In this document: piece after piece, positions 1 through 6,637 of the stretch | Layout of the letters: every line of letters starts with the position of its first letter | How positions within the stretch are numbered: position 1 is the stretch's first letter | Origin: Deltaproteobacteria bacterium | GTDB taxonomy: Bacteria > Desulfobacterota > Desulfobulbia > Desulfobulbales > Desulfurivibrionaceae | Direction of reading: 5' to 3' | DNA: 42,755 bases | Assembly: GCA_026388735.1 (NCBI GenBank) | Contig: JAPLJG010000047.1 | Location: 1-42,755 of the forward strand | Made by a program: the position numbers and the translations under genes | Notes under the pieces: model-generated | What the model saw: the letters and a program-made list of their open reading frames with translations, nothing else | Database searches by the model: none | What the model was told of the DNA's origin: nothing

Positions 1-1226
1 CTGATGATCGTGCCGATCCGGGTGGTGGATTGGGAGGCAACGTAGAACGAATCGCTGGTTTCGCTGACCAAGGCATTGCCGGTGGTGATCTTCTGCACCG
101 TGCCCTCGATGAGGTTGGAGGTGTTCTTCGCCGCCTCCGCCGCCCGCATGGCCAGATTACGAACCTCGTCAGCAACCACCGCGAAACCTGCCCCGGCCTC
201 ACCGGCCCTGGCTGCCTCTACCGCGGCATTGAGGGCCAGCAGGTTGGTCTGGAAGGCGATCTCGTCGATGGTTTTTACGATCTTCTGGGTTTGGGCGCTA
301 GCAGCGGAAATCTCATCCATGGAGGCGGTGAGTTTTTTCATGGATTCATCGGCGCTCTGGATAACCTGGTTCGCCTCCTTCATCAACGCGTCCGCCTGCC
401 GGGCGTTGTCGGCATCCTGCTTGATCATGGCTCCGACCTCTTCCAGGGAGGCGGAGGTTTCTTCCACTGCTGCGGCCTGCTGGGAAGCGCCTTCGGCCAA
501 AGTCTGGCTGGAGGAGGAGACCTCGCCCGCTGCGGCAGCCACTTGCTCCGCTCCCTCATGAAGAGACAAACTGACTTGCTTAATAGCTGAGGAAACTCCC
601 CGAACAATATAAAAGGCCGCCACCAAGCCCAGGGCCAGAGCCACAAGGGCAATCAAACCAACGAACATCCGCGTCCTTGCCGCAGCATCCAGCATGCCCT
701 GATCGGTTATCAACTGACCGCGCGCCTCCTCCCTGATCTTGTTCAGCAGAGTTTGTACAGACTTCAACGCCGGGAGGGTTTGCGAGGTGTAAACGGCCGT
801 GGCTGCGCTGGTCCCGCCGCTGGCAAGGCTTGCCTTGATGGCAACCGCAGACTCATGGAGTTTTTTGTGCGGCTCTTCAATCTCAGCAAAAAGCGACTTG
901 AGCGAAGGGAACTGCTTTTCGGCATGCTCACGCCCCTCACCGTAATACCATTTGCCAAACCCGCATTTATGGGGATCGGTCTCCACACTCAACTCGGTGC
1001 CGCCGGTGAGCAGCACGCCGGTGACCTTTCCCACCCAATTGAGATGATCCACCTCCCGCTGCGCCAGTTCCGCATTGAGCTGGCCGCCGGTGATTACCTC
1101 CTTGGCGTTGCCTACGATATTGCCGACCCCGATGACGCTGGTCAATGCCAGGATGACGAGCATGCCCAGCACCACCGCAAACCCGCCGCCGATTTTTTTG
1201 CCTATTGTAGCTTGTTGCCTTGCCAT
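1..1226 (-). CDS. Methyl-accepting chemotaxis protein with extracytoplasmic CZB-like sensor (3' end cut by window)
   Basis: Inner-membrane chemoreceptor that should signal to CheA/CheW. The frame runs unbroken from ATG at 1226 to the window edge (about 408 codons). A Shine-Dalgarno AGGGAGG lies just upstream. Order of parts: TM1 at about residues 12-36; a sensor region with an early His (VDHLNW), the CGFGKWYYG motif and a later EPHKKLHES stretch, as in chemoreceptor zinc-binding (CZB) domains; TM2 at about 190-212; then the cytoplasmic coiled coil with the hairpin-tip signature [20 protein letters not shown] and [13 protein letters not shown]. No clear HAMP domain is seen between TM2 and the coiled coil. 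CZB domains are best known in the cytoplasm, but here the motif sits between the two membrane segments. The ligand is inferred to be zinc or something linked to it. The far C-terminus lies outside the window. Confidence 0.93.
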   Translation of the reverse strand, partial: MARQQATIGKKIGGGFAVVLGMLVILALTSVIGVGNIVGNAKEVITGGQLNAELAQREVDHLNWVGKVTGVLLTGGTELSVETDPHKCGFGKWYYGEGREHAEKQFPSLKSLFAEIEEPHKKLHESAVAIKASLASGGTSAATAVYTSQTLPALKSVQTLLNKIREEARGQLITDQGMLDAAARTRMFVGLIALVALALGLVAAFYIVRGVSSAIKQVSLSLHEGAEQVAAAAGEVSSSSQTLAEGASQQAAAVEETSASLEEVGAMIKQDADNARQADALMKEANQVIQSADESMKKLTASMDEISAASAQTQKIVKTIDEIAFQTNLLALNAAVEAARAGEAGAGFAVVADEVRNLAMRAAEAAKNTSNLIEGTVQKITTGNALVSETSDSFYVASQSTTRIGTII

Positions 1227-1243
1227 CTGCACGCCTCCCTGTA

Positions 1244-1269
1244 ATATACTGAATTATGATTCAGTATAT
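1244..1269. promoter_or_regulatory. Perfect 11-bp palindrome (4-nt centre) over the -10 box: probable operator
   Basis: The arm ATATACTGAAT (1244-1254) is repeated in inverted form, ATTCAGTATAT (1259-1269), around the centre TATG. It overlaps the -10 element and likely transcription start of the chemoreceptor gene, where a dimeric repressor would block transcription. The regulator is not identifiable here. No T-run follows, so it does not look like a terminator. Confidence 0.55.
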
Positions 1270-1292
1270 GGAAAACATGAATCTGGAGTCAA
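1263..1292 (-). promoter_or_regulatory. Sigma-70-type promoter of the chemoreceptor gene
   Basis: Reading the minus strand, TTGACT (1292-1287) and TATACT (1268-1263) are separated by 18 bases. The -10 box is about 37 bases upstream of the ATG at 1226. The palindrome at 1244-1269 covers the -10 box and the expected start point. Confidence 0.6.
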
Positions 1293-1380
1293 GGCGTGTT
1301 TTGCGCCCTATAGATTTTCAGTGATAGAGGACGGGGGGATTCCGGTCGCGCAAAAAAGAAAAGCCCTGTAACCGTTAACG

Positions 1381-1390
1381 GAAGGCCGGA
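1381..1390. other. Candidate distal attachment core (tRNA-Leu 3'-end remnant)
   Basis: GAAGGCCGGA occurs here and, in the same orientation, inside tRNA-Leu at 6808-6817 (T-arm and acceptor side). An integrase that targets the tRNA 3' end would leave such a displaced copy at the far border. The match is only 10 bp and does not extend cleanly through the CCA end, so the site is either degenerate or chance. Its position, about 60 bp outside the arm-type sites at 1451-1470, is what an att site should show. Confidence 0.4.
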
Positions 1391-1450
1391 GTATAGTTAG
1401 CACGATAACACTTTAATATTACGTGCTTTCATGTTTTATCTTTTTTTATT

Positions 1451-1470
1451 TACCCGTTATCCTACCCGTT
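1451..1470. repeat. Distal integrase arm-type sites (20-bp direct repeat)
   Basis: TACCCGTTATCCTACCCGTT is identical to 6668-6687 near the integrase end. Each copy holds two TACCCGTT octamers 12 bp apart. Identical paired sites at both ends of the element are expected for arm-type binding sites of a tyrosine integrase. Confidence 0.7.
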
Positions 1471-1680
1471 AAAGAGTGCCGCTTGGCAGATTATTGCACT
1501 TGTTTTCTGATCCCCCCTTTTACGGGAAATCCCGTAGCGAGACTCAAGCGCGGCAATCTCTTTGGCTGTCTGCTCGCTGTACCCTGCCCCGACACACTTT
1601 GATGCAACCTTGCCGCTCTTTAAGAGCGTTGCATAGTGTTTCAAAACACCATACCCGAAACCTCCCTGTGATTCGGTCAT
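1462..1680 (-). CDS. Small hypothetical protein (72 aa) at the distal end of the element
   Basis: The frame is open up to an ATG at 1731, but the best ribosome site (AAGGAGG) precedes the internal ATG at 1680, giving a 72-residue protein starting MTESQGGFGYG. The protein is basic, with a predicted helical centre and a Gln/Ala-rich end. No family is recognised. Its TAG stop falls inside the arm-type repeat at 1451-1470, so the coding end and the att region overlap. It may be a cryptic accessory gene of the element. The evidence is the ribosome site and open frame only. Confidence 0.5.
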   Translation of the reverse strand: MTESQGGFGYGVLKHYATLLKSGKVASKCVGAGYSEQTAKEIAALESRYGISRKRGDQKTSAIICQAALFNG

Positions 1681-1742
1681 TTTCTTGTCAACCTCCTTGG
1701 CAACCAGGGCATCAGCCAATGCGTTCACCATACCCCGCTCAC

Positions 1743-1777
1743 TGCGTACTTGCCTTGCGTACTTCCTCCCTGCGTAC
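1743..1777. repeat. Three TGCGTAC repeats upstream of the 72-aa gene
   Basis: TGCGTAC occurs at 1743-1749, 1756-1762 and 1771-1777, spaced 13 and 15 bp. They lie just upstream of the longest possible start (1731) of the small ORF. They may be binding sites for an element regulator; no palindrome is present. Confidence 0.4.
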
Positions 1778-1877
1778 AGACAATCCTTCCCTAATATTGT
1801 ATTTCGCCGCTCTCACCATGTGAAGGCTTGACTTAGAACGACTTGGCCGTGGCCTCTTGGGGCAGTCCCCTTTGCTA

Positions 1878-1912
1878 TAAAAAAACCGCCGCCCCAAAAC
1901 AGGGGAAGCGGT
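1878..1912 (-). terminator. Rho-independent terminator after the M48 lipoprotein gene
   Basis: On the minus strand the stem ACCGC + CCCC pairs with GGGG + GCGGT across a 2-base internal mismatch and a 6-base loop, followed by a run of T. It lies about 30 bases after the stop at 1944. Confidence 0.75.
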
Positions 1913-1943
1913 CAGGCGGTGGTGCGAGGCGTAAAAGGTTCTC

Positions 1944-2969
1944 TTATTTCTTCATTTCTGGATCAAGAGACTTTCCTGCAGCAATCTTTTCTTTGATTTC
2001 CTCGGCGGCTTTCTCGATTGCCACAAACCTTTCCGGTGATGATGGATGGGAAGCAAAATATCCCTGCTGCTTAATGCTATTTGGGTTGGATGCCGCCATA
2101 CGCCGCCAGAAGTTTGCAACCCCACTTACGTCATACCCAGCCTTTGCCATGATGTAGAGGCCCACATAATCGGCTTCCATCTCAAAATCTTGGGAGTAAG
2201 CATTCGCGCCGACCTTCCCGAATTGGCCCCCGGTGTTCACGCCATTAACCGCCGCCCAAATATCCACCATCGTTCCGAGCGCGGAGTTTCCCTTCTTCTT
2301 GTTGATATGCCCCATGATGTTGTGCGCCAGTTCGTGGGATAGCACCAGGGCCAGCTCACGATCATCGTTAATGAAGCGCATCATGCCGCTGGTGACAAAG
2401 ATTTTCTTGCCATCGGCAAAGGCGTTGATCGTGTCTTGTTGGATTATGTCAGGCAGGTAGTTGCAGACACTACACGGCATGAGGGAAATATCAATCTCCT
2501 TACCATCACGCAAGACAGTGTAGTTCGTCGGCCAATGGCTGCGGTCGTTAAGTACGGTTTCGAGTATCTCTTTTGTCTGTGGTCCAAATGTTATTTTGAC
2601 TCCATTCATCGCCACAAGCCTGTCGCCAACCAAAAATCCTGCCTTTTGGGCTTCGCTCCCCTCTTTGACAAGACGCACAATAAATCCAGACCCAACGATA
2701 TTTTTCCGTCCACCATCAGGCCACATTTGTACACCGGGACCGTTAGAGACCCTCACCTTCTCCCCACACATATCAACAGCCCCCCTGAGTATTGGACCAG
2801 CAACAGAATAAAGGCGACGGGCAGAATCCATTTGCATCTCAAACGCAAGGTCAAGCTGCTTTTCCCTCTCCGACGCTATCAGGCTGTTGTCAAGGTTTGG
2901 CCTCTGCGTGGTCGGCGCGGCGCATCCTGACAAAGCCAGCAGCACCAGTCCTATGATTATTCCCCTCAT
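1944..2969 (-). CDS. PDZ-domain M48 family metallopeptidase, lipoprotein
   Basis: Predicted lipoprotein zinc protease of 341 aa, a likely cargo gene of the element. ATG at 2969 follows GGAGG by 8 bases; the GTG two codons upstream would sit too close to it. The N-terminus is a type II signal peptide ending LALSGC, so the mature protein is lipid-anchored at a membrane. Residues about 95-170 form a PDZ-like domain (SGFIVRLVKEG, GFLVGDRLVAMNG). The peptidase part has the zinc motif HELAH at about 215 with a downstream MEADYVGLYIM glutamate. This matches the BepA/LoiP-type M48 lipoproteins of envelope quality control, with a PDZ module added. Why a satellite carries it is unknown; envelope modification of the host is an inference. 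A terminator follows. Confidence 0.85.
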   Translation of the reverse strand: MRGIIIGLVLLALSGCAAPTTQRPNLDNSLIASEREKQLDLAFEMQMDSARRLYSVAGPILRGAVDMCGEKVRVSNGPGVQMWPDGGRKNIVGSGFIVRLVKEGSEAQKAGFLVGDRLVAMNGVKITFGPQTKEILETVLNDRSHWPTNYTVLRDGKEIDISLMPCSVCNYLPDIIQQDTINAFADGKKIFVTSGMMRFINDDRELALVLSHELAHNIMGHINKKKGNSALGTMVDIWAAVNGVNTGGQFGKVGANAYSQDFEMEADYVGLYIMAKAGYDVSGVANFWRRMAASNPNSIKQQGYFASHPSSPERFVAIEKAAEEIKEKIAAGKSLDPEMKK

Positions 2970-3188
2970 GGCCACCGCCTCCGTATTTTTTCAGTATATT
3001 GCAATCCTGTTTTGATCTGATAAGCGGCCAGAAATAAGCCTAAGAATTGGCCGCCGGACCGCCTCCCCTAAAAGATATGTTGTCTTCATGCTCTGATATG
3101 GCGGTGCTTCTGTCAATACTAAAAAACCTGACTGGTGGGCAGGAGCGTTGCGTGGCGTTGCGTTGCCTGGTTCAAAATTTATTCGCAC

Positions 3189-3220
3189 AAAAAAAACCGC
3201 CTCCCTCGAAAGAAAAGCGG
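3189..3220 (-). terminator. Rho-independent terminator of the regulatory operon
   Basis: On the minus strand CCGCTTTTCT pairs with AGGGAGGCGG (several G-T pairs) around a TTCG tetraloop and is followed by eight T. It lies about 210 bases after the stop of the 3427-4014 gene and should end the alpA-orf-wHTH transcript. Confidence 0.75.
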
Positions 3221-3383
3221 CCAAGTTTCGGCTTGGTTGCCATTGAGTATTTTCCCGGCGACTTTGGGTGCTACTTTGACGCCGCCTAAACAAAAGGTTT
3301 CGGGCCGCCGTGCTTTTTTCTCTCTTTTGGCATGTAGTTCCCCCCTTGTCTGAAACGCCTCTGGTATGGCTTAACATGTAAAC

Positions 3384-3404
3384 GCGAACGTTTCCGTACC
3401 CATA
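3384..3404 (-). repeat. Inverted copy of the TATGGGTACG repeat outside the gene
   Basis: The reverse complement of 3384-3404 is identical over 21 bp to 3532-3552. It lies after the stop codon at 3427, so it is not coding. It forms a perfect inverted pair with the fourth copy across about 127 bp. Confidence 0.8.
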
Positions 3405-3426
3405 GGAGAAAAGTTGGGTTTTTGGA

Positions 3427-4014
3427 TTAGGCCGCACCACACAAAGGAAAAACCCCGTTTTCTATGGGTACGCTTTCGTTACCCTTAACCGCTCTTTTTG
3501 GGGTCTTTATGGGTACGCTTACGTTCGCGTGTATGGGTACGGAAACGTTCGCTACTTTTGTTTTTTTGTTGATATAGCCAAGAGTGCGAGCTTCTTTTTT
3601 TCGCGTGGCAATAACAACCCCCTCGCTCCACAACCGCCAATCTTCGGACAGGCCGTATATGGTCTTGTCGCGCTGAGCCTTGCCGCCTTTCCGAACGATC
3701 TTAATAAACCCTTTCTCAAGCAAATCATCAAACGCCCTTGAGATTCTTGGCCGCGTGATCCCTGCCGCTCTTGCCGCAAAACGTGATTTGTTTGGGTTTG
3801 AATAGGCGTTGTGGATGTTCTCAAGCTCGGCATAGGTCATCGTCAGGCTGTTTTGGTTCAAACAGTTGTGACCTTTGTCCATATCCCTCTTGCCAAGGAA
3901 TAGAACCAGGAGCTGAGGGGCAAAACCCTTGAGTGCAAGAAATGCGGGAGACATATATACTTCCCGCAATATGAATGTGCCGGATTTTAATTTGCCCTTT
4001 CGCATCTTGCCCAT
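3427..4014 (-). CDS. Winged-helix protein with repeated NVSVPI tail; possible replication or regulatory protein
   Basis: A 195-aa protein, ATG at 4014, three bases after the stop of the upstream gene, so probably translationally coupled. Residues about 60-125 form a winged helix: an Asn-rich lead-in, a recognition region around GITRPRISRAFDDLLEKG and a wing IKIVRKGGKA. The C-terminus carries NVSVPI, NVSVPI and NESVPI separated by short basic linkers, encoded by the iteron-like DNA repeats. Similar small HTH proteins with repeated tails occur in satellites and islands, but I cannot name a family. A plausible role is binding of the repeats, for autoregulation or replication of the excised element; this is inference. 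The gene ends the operon before the terminator at 3189-3220. Confidence 0.7.
   Translation of the reverse strand: MGKMRKGKLKSGTFILREVYMSPAFLALKGFAPQLLVLFLGKRDMDKGHNCLNQNSLTMTYAELENIHNAYSNPNKSRFAARAAGITRPRISRAFDDLLEKGFIKIVRKGGKAQRDKTIYGLSEDWRLWSEGVVIATRKKEARTLGYINKKTKVANVSVPIHANVSVPIKTPKRAVKGNESVPIENGVFPLCGAA
3463..3552 (+). repeat. Three iteron-like copies of TATGGGTACGNNNNCGTT
   Basis: Copies begin at 3463, 3508 and 3532. They lie in the 3' coding part of the winged-helix gene, where their minus strand encodes the repeated peptide NVSVPI (NESVPI in the first). They share about 15-18 positions. Together with the inverted copy at 3384-3404 they look like binding sites rather than a coding accident. 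Confidence 0.7.
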
Positions 4015-4017
4015 GCC

Positions 4018-4284
4018 TTAACCCCTTGCAGCCTCGGAACCACAACCGGCAGCCAGCCGATACCGGCCAATTTTAGATTTCACCCCATCTTCGGTAGTGT
4101 ATGGCTCCAACTCGCAAGTGATGTTGAATCCCAACCGCCGCATAGCCATGACCTCATCGGCAATATTCATGCAGCCGCATTTCTGGCGCAGATCAAAGCT
4201 CAAAATGCCTATGGGGTTTTCTGAGAGAGCAGCCACAATTCTTTGATGTCGTGGTGTCAATTCCCGTTGTTTTAGATTTATCAT
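4018..4284 (-). CDS. Small winged-helix protein (88 aa)
   Basis: The chosen ATG at 4284 shares an ATGA overlap with the stop of the upstream small ORF and has GGGGG 8 bases upstream. The protein begins MINLKQRELTPRHQRIVAAL, a typical winged-helix entry, and continues with a Cys-rich turn (KCGCMNIADEVMAMRRLG) that would be the recognition helix. It resembles short phage and satellite HTH proteins of unknown specificity. It lies between the small ORF at 4281-4475 and the repeat-tailed winged-helix gene, all in one tight operon. DNA binding is inferred from the fold only. Confidence 0.65.
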   Translation of the reverse strand: MINLKQRELTPRHQRIVAALSENPIGILSFDLRQKCGCMNIADEVMAMRRLGFNITCELEPYTTEDGVKSKIGRYRLAAGCGSEAARG

Positions 4285-4475
4285 GGCCTTGTCCCCCATA
4301 AAATGGCCGTGATAATCACCAGCCAACGTATTGACGAAATAAGAGGGAGAGCCGGGAGCCAGCGTTGGAGTTGAGATTTCTGCGAAAATGGGGTACGATT
4401 TTTTTGTTGTTTTGAAACGCTTGCAGGCTTTCCCCCAGGATTGCGCTTACAAGCGTTTTTCATTTTTGTTTTCAT
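4281..4475 (-). CDS. Small coupled ORF with a possible membrane segment (64 aa)
   Basis: ATG at 4475 lies 2 bases after the AlpA stop; a TTG two codons earlier would overlap it. The stop overlaps the next start as ATGA, so both ends show operon coupling. The N-terminal half is strongly basic (Lys/Arg/Asn). The C-terminal half is hydrophobic (LPLISSIRWLVIITAILWG), enough for one membrane segment. No family is recognised. The coupling is the main argument that it is translated; the function is unknown. Confidence 0.45.
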   Translation of the reverse strand: MKTKMKNACKRNPGGKPASVSKQQKNRTPFSQKSQLQRWLPALPLISSIRWLVIITAILWGTRP

Positions 4476-4477
4476 GC

Positions 4478-4777
4478 TCAAACCCTCACCGCCAGCGCCC
4501 GAATATCTTCAGCGCGCCAACAGGTGCAACGCTCTGACAGCTTGACCGGTTGTGGGTATCGGCCAGATTTAACGCCCGCCCACCACGAACTTTTACTGAC
4601 TGGGATAAATCCTGGCTTACCCTGTTTCTTGCTCCCAATGATTTGGACTAACCGCACAAGCCCTTGATTGGGGAATGCTTCAATGATTGCTGGTTGTTCT
4701 GCATCCTTTGGTGCTGCCTGATTGACCGTCAACAACTCTTTGTTTTCTACAGTTTCGTTTCCGGTGTTCTTTTTCAT
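4478..4777 (-). CDS. alpA: AlpA-family DNA-binding regulator
   Basis: A protein of about 99 aa when started at ATG 4777; the frame is open further upstream, but the family is short. Residues 50-95 carry the AlpA/MerR-like helix-turn-helix pattern PVSKSSWWAGVKSGRYPQP, then VKLSERCTCWRAEDIRAL. AlpA proteins are the excision/integrase regulators of P4-like and CP4-57-like elements. The gene heads the operon running to 3427 and starts within the 3' part of the Ash-like ORF in another frame, immediately after the terminator hairpin at 4788-4838. Read-through of that hairpin should therefore decide its expression. No strong ribosome site is seen before the ATG, so the start is uncertain. Confidence 0.8.
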   Translation of the reverse strand: MKKNTGNETVENKELLTVNQAAPKDAEQPAIIEAFPNQGLVRLVQIIGSKKQGKPGFIPVSKSSWWAGVKSGRYPQPVKLSERCTCWRAEDIRALAVRV

Positions 4778-4922
4778 TTTGAGTACCAAAAAAAATGCCC
4801 ACGATTCCTGCGGCCTTAGCTGCGGAAAAGTGGGCATTAAAAAAGGCCACAGCAGAGGCACGAAACAACGCACATGCGTTGCCTTCGTCCTCAACCGGGC
4901 CTTTGTTGCAGTCTTTCTCCAT
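4680..4922 (-). CDS. Ash-like (P4 immunity-region) small ORF
   Basis: An 80-aa frame, ATG at 4922 with GGGGAG upstream. Its centre (NACALFRASAVAFFNAHF, then AKAAGIVGIFF) resembles the Ash/Icd-like proteins of P4-type elements, recognised from memory of that motif rather than by search. The key point is that NAH and VGIFF are encoded by the two arms and T-run of the terminator hairpin at 4788-4838. Conservation of the peptide in the family could therefore reflect the hairpin. The last third overlaps the AlpA gene in another frame. It may be a real small protein, a leader peptide, or only the trace of a regulatory RNA. Confidence 0.55.
   Translation of the reverse strand: MEKDCNKGPVEDEGNACALFRASAVAFFNAHFSAAKAAGIVGIFFGTQNEKEHRKRNCRKQRVVDGQSGSTKGCRTTSNH
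4788..4838 (-). terminator. Terminator hairpin inside the Ash-like ORF, upstream of alpA
   Basis: AATGCCCAC (4794-4802) pairs perfectly with GTGGGCATT (4830-4838), with an inner GC-rich hairpin. On the minus strand it is followed by eight T, a strong intrinsic terminator. It lies between the Ash-like start and the AlpA start. In phage P4, immunity works by premature termination controlled by a small RNA, so this hairpin is a candidate for the same switch point. Confidence 0.7.
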
Positions 4923-5070
4923 GGCTCCCCTAAAAGGGGTTGGCCTGGAGGTGACGCTTGCTTTAGGGCGTTATAGGGTGGCCAGGGTTCCTCGAAAGGA
5001 TTATCCCTCGTCCTCTACGGTTGATCCTGTGAACTCCAAGTCCCATGGGCGCAAGGCCCTGGGGGGTGGT

Positions 5071-5292
5071 TCAGCAGTTATCTAATTTTTCCCATTCTGA
5101 CTGTAACAAGCCAGTTCTGTTAATATTGTGCCGGAACATACCATCATCGGTACACTTGAGAGTTAACGTCCCGCTAAAATTCGGAGTCAGTCTGAGATTT
5201 CGAGTCACCCTCAGAACTTGAGCGGGGGTTAGACCGGAGATTCCGCCCCGGATTCCACCTTGATTAAAAGTTACCTCGAAGATTTGTTCCAT
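5071..5292 (-). CDS. Small hypothetical protein (73 aa) upstream of the immunity region
   Basis: The open frame begins MEQIFEVTFNQGG, with a basic middle section (VLRVTRNLRLTPN) and an acidic, Trp-containing end. A TTGACA box lies about 30 bases upstream, with TATTAA as a short-spaced possible -10. The ribosome site is weak and no family is recognised. It lies alone between the integrase and the Ash-like ORF on the same strand. It may be a real accessory gene or chance. Confidence 0.35.
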   Translation of the reverse strand: MEQIFEVTFNQGGIRGGISGLTPAQVLRVTRNLRLTPNFSGTLTLKCTDDGMFRHNINRTGLLQSEWEKLDNC

Positions 5293-5394
5293 CTTGGCAT
5301 GAAATTAATACCCCTTGTTGGACTTGTCAATACCAGAAACACATTATAGGACACATTAAACTATTTAGCTGTACACGATATGGTATCTTTGCGA

Positions 5395-6624
5395 TCACCT
5401 CGCTGCCCGGATCGGCACAATCTTGTTTTCTTCACCCTTCGCCAGCATGTCCAGATAATCCGCCCAGCCCTGCATCATCTTCTTTCGTTCGGGAAGGTGC
5501 GCCGTCCGGTTGTAGGCTCTCCCCAAAGGATCGCGCACGGCATGGGCCAACTGGTGTTCTATGAAGTCGGGCCGAAAGCCCAACACTTCGTCAAGGATAG
5601 TGCGGGCCATTGCCCGGAAGCCATGTCCGGTCAGTTCGTTCTGTGTGTCGATCCCCATGCGCCGCATAGCCGCATTGACGGTGTTGTTGCTCATCGGGCG
5701 GGAAGCAGACCGGGAAGAGGGAAACAGATACCTGCCGTTGCCGGTAAGCTGGTGCAGCTCCCGCAGGATCGCCACGGACTGACGGGAGAGAGGAACAAGG
5801 TGTTCTGTCTTGGTCTTGGGAACAAGGTAACGCCATTCGGCATTGTCCAGATCAACGCCCGCCCATTCTGCCTGGCGCAACTCGCCGGGCCGGACAAATA
5901 CCAGCGGGGCAAGGCGGAGAGCGCAGGCCACAACGAAAGAGCCCTGATACGCGTTCAGCATTCGGAGTAAGGGAGCGACGGCCTTTGGATCGGTAGGGGC
6001 GGCCATGTGCTTGCCCTGAACCGGGGGGAGTGCGCCGCGTAGTGCGCTTACCGGATCGCTGGTGGCGTGTCCGGTCGCCACGGCATACCGGAACACCTGG
6101 CCGCAGGCAATCTTGACGCGGTGTGCCGTTTCCAGCGTCCGCGCTTCGATGCGCCGAAGAACGGCCAGCACTTCCGGCGGGGTGATCTCGCCAATGAGTC
6201 TTACCCCGATATAGGGGAAAACATCTCTTTCAAGGCGGTTAATGATTGCCGTGGCGTGAACCTCAGACCATTTCGGCTTAAACCGGGTGTGCCACTCACG
6301 GGCCACGGCCTCAAAACTTCCTTCCCCTGACTGTGTGGCCTTCGCTACCTTGCGGGCCGCGCCAGGATCAATGCCCGCCGCCGCCTGCTTACGGATAGCG
6401 TCCCGCTTCTCTCTTGATTCAGCAAGGGATAACGCCGGGTACTCGCCAAAGGAAAAAGAGTTTTCTTTCTTGGCGAACACTATCCGCAGCTTCCACCACT
6501 TCCTGCCGGTCGGCTCCACCACCAGCCACAACCCGCCGCCGTCTCGCAGCATGTAGGTTTTGTCTTTTGGCTTGGCGTTCTTCACGGCCAGTTCTGTCAG
6601 TAGGTTGGTCCCTGTCTTTGGCAT
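5395..6624 (-). CDS. int: P4-type tyrosine integrase
   Basis: A 409-aa site-specific recombinase that inserts and excises the element at tRNA-Leu. ATG at 6624 follows GAGG by 8 bases. Residues 1-85 are the DUF4102 N-terminal domain (LTELAVKNAKPKDKTYMLRD, FGEYPALSLAESR). A core-binding helical domain follows, then the catalytic domain: Arg in RPGELRQAEW, Lys in PKTKTEHLVPL, HGFR, HQLAH and the nucleophile Tyr in RAYNRTAH. All catalytic residues are present, so it looks functional. It lies beside the tRNA, facing away from it, with the arm-type sites at 6638-6687 in its upstream region, so integrase binding could repress its own promoter. Confidence 0.96.
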   Translation of the reverse strand: MPKTGTNLLTELAVKNAKPKDKTYMLRDGGGLWLVVEPTGRKWWKLRIVFAKKENSFSFGEYPALSLAESREKRDAIRKQAAAGIDPGAARKVAKATQSGEGSFEAVAREWHTRFKPKWSEVHATAIINRLERDVFPYIGVRLIGEITPPEVLAVLRRIEARTLETAHRVKIACGQVFRYAVATGHATSDPVSALRGALPPVQGKHMAAPTDPKAVAPLLRMLNAYQGSFVVACALRLAPLVFVRPGELRQAEWAGVDLDNAEWRYLVPKTKTEHLVPLSRQSVAILRELHQLTGNGRYLFPSSRSASRPMSNNTVNAAMRRMGIDTQNELTGHGFRAMARTILDEVLGFRPDFIEHQLAHAVRDPLGRAYNRTAHLPERKKMMQGWADYLDMLAKGEENKIVPIRAAR

Positions 6625-6637
6625 ACTTGAACCTCGT

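Larger units (their letters stand above)
2970..3426. other. Intergenic region: leader of the M48 gene, terminator and an inverted repeat copy
   Basis: No credible gene is seen in this stretch; the 149-codon minus-strand frame has no ribosome site and low-complexity content. It holds the leader of the M48 gene, the terminator at 3189-3220, a short hairpin CCAAG/CTTGG near 3221-3236 and the inverted repeat copy at 3384-3404. No promoter for the M48 gene could be assigned with confidence. Confidence 0.6.

Noticed and set aside
2990-3001. TTCAGTATAT near the M48 gene as a second copy of the chemoreceptor operator
   Set aside because: Only one half-site, without the inverted partner; likely chance.
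2991-3440. 149-codon minus-strand ORF between the M48 and winged-helix genes
   Set aside because: It has no ribosome site, spans a terminator and a repeat copy, and its residue content is unlike protein.
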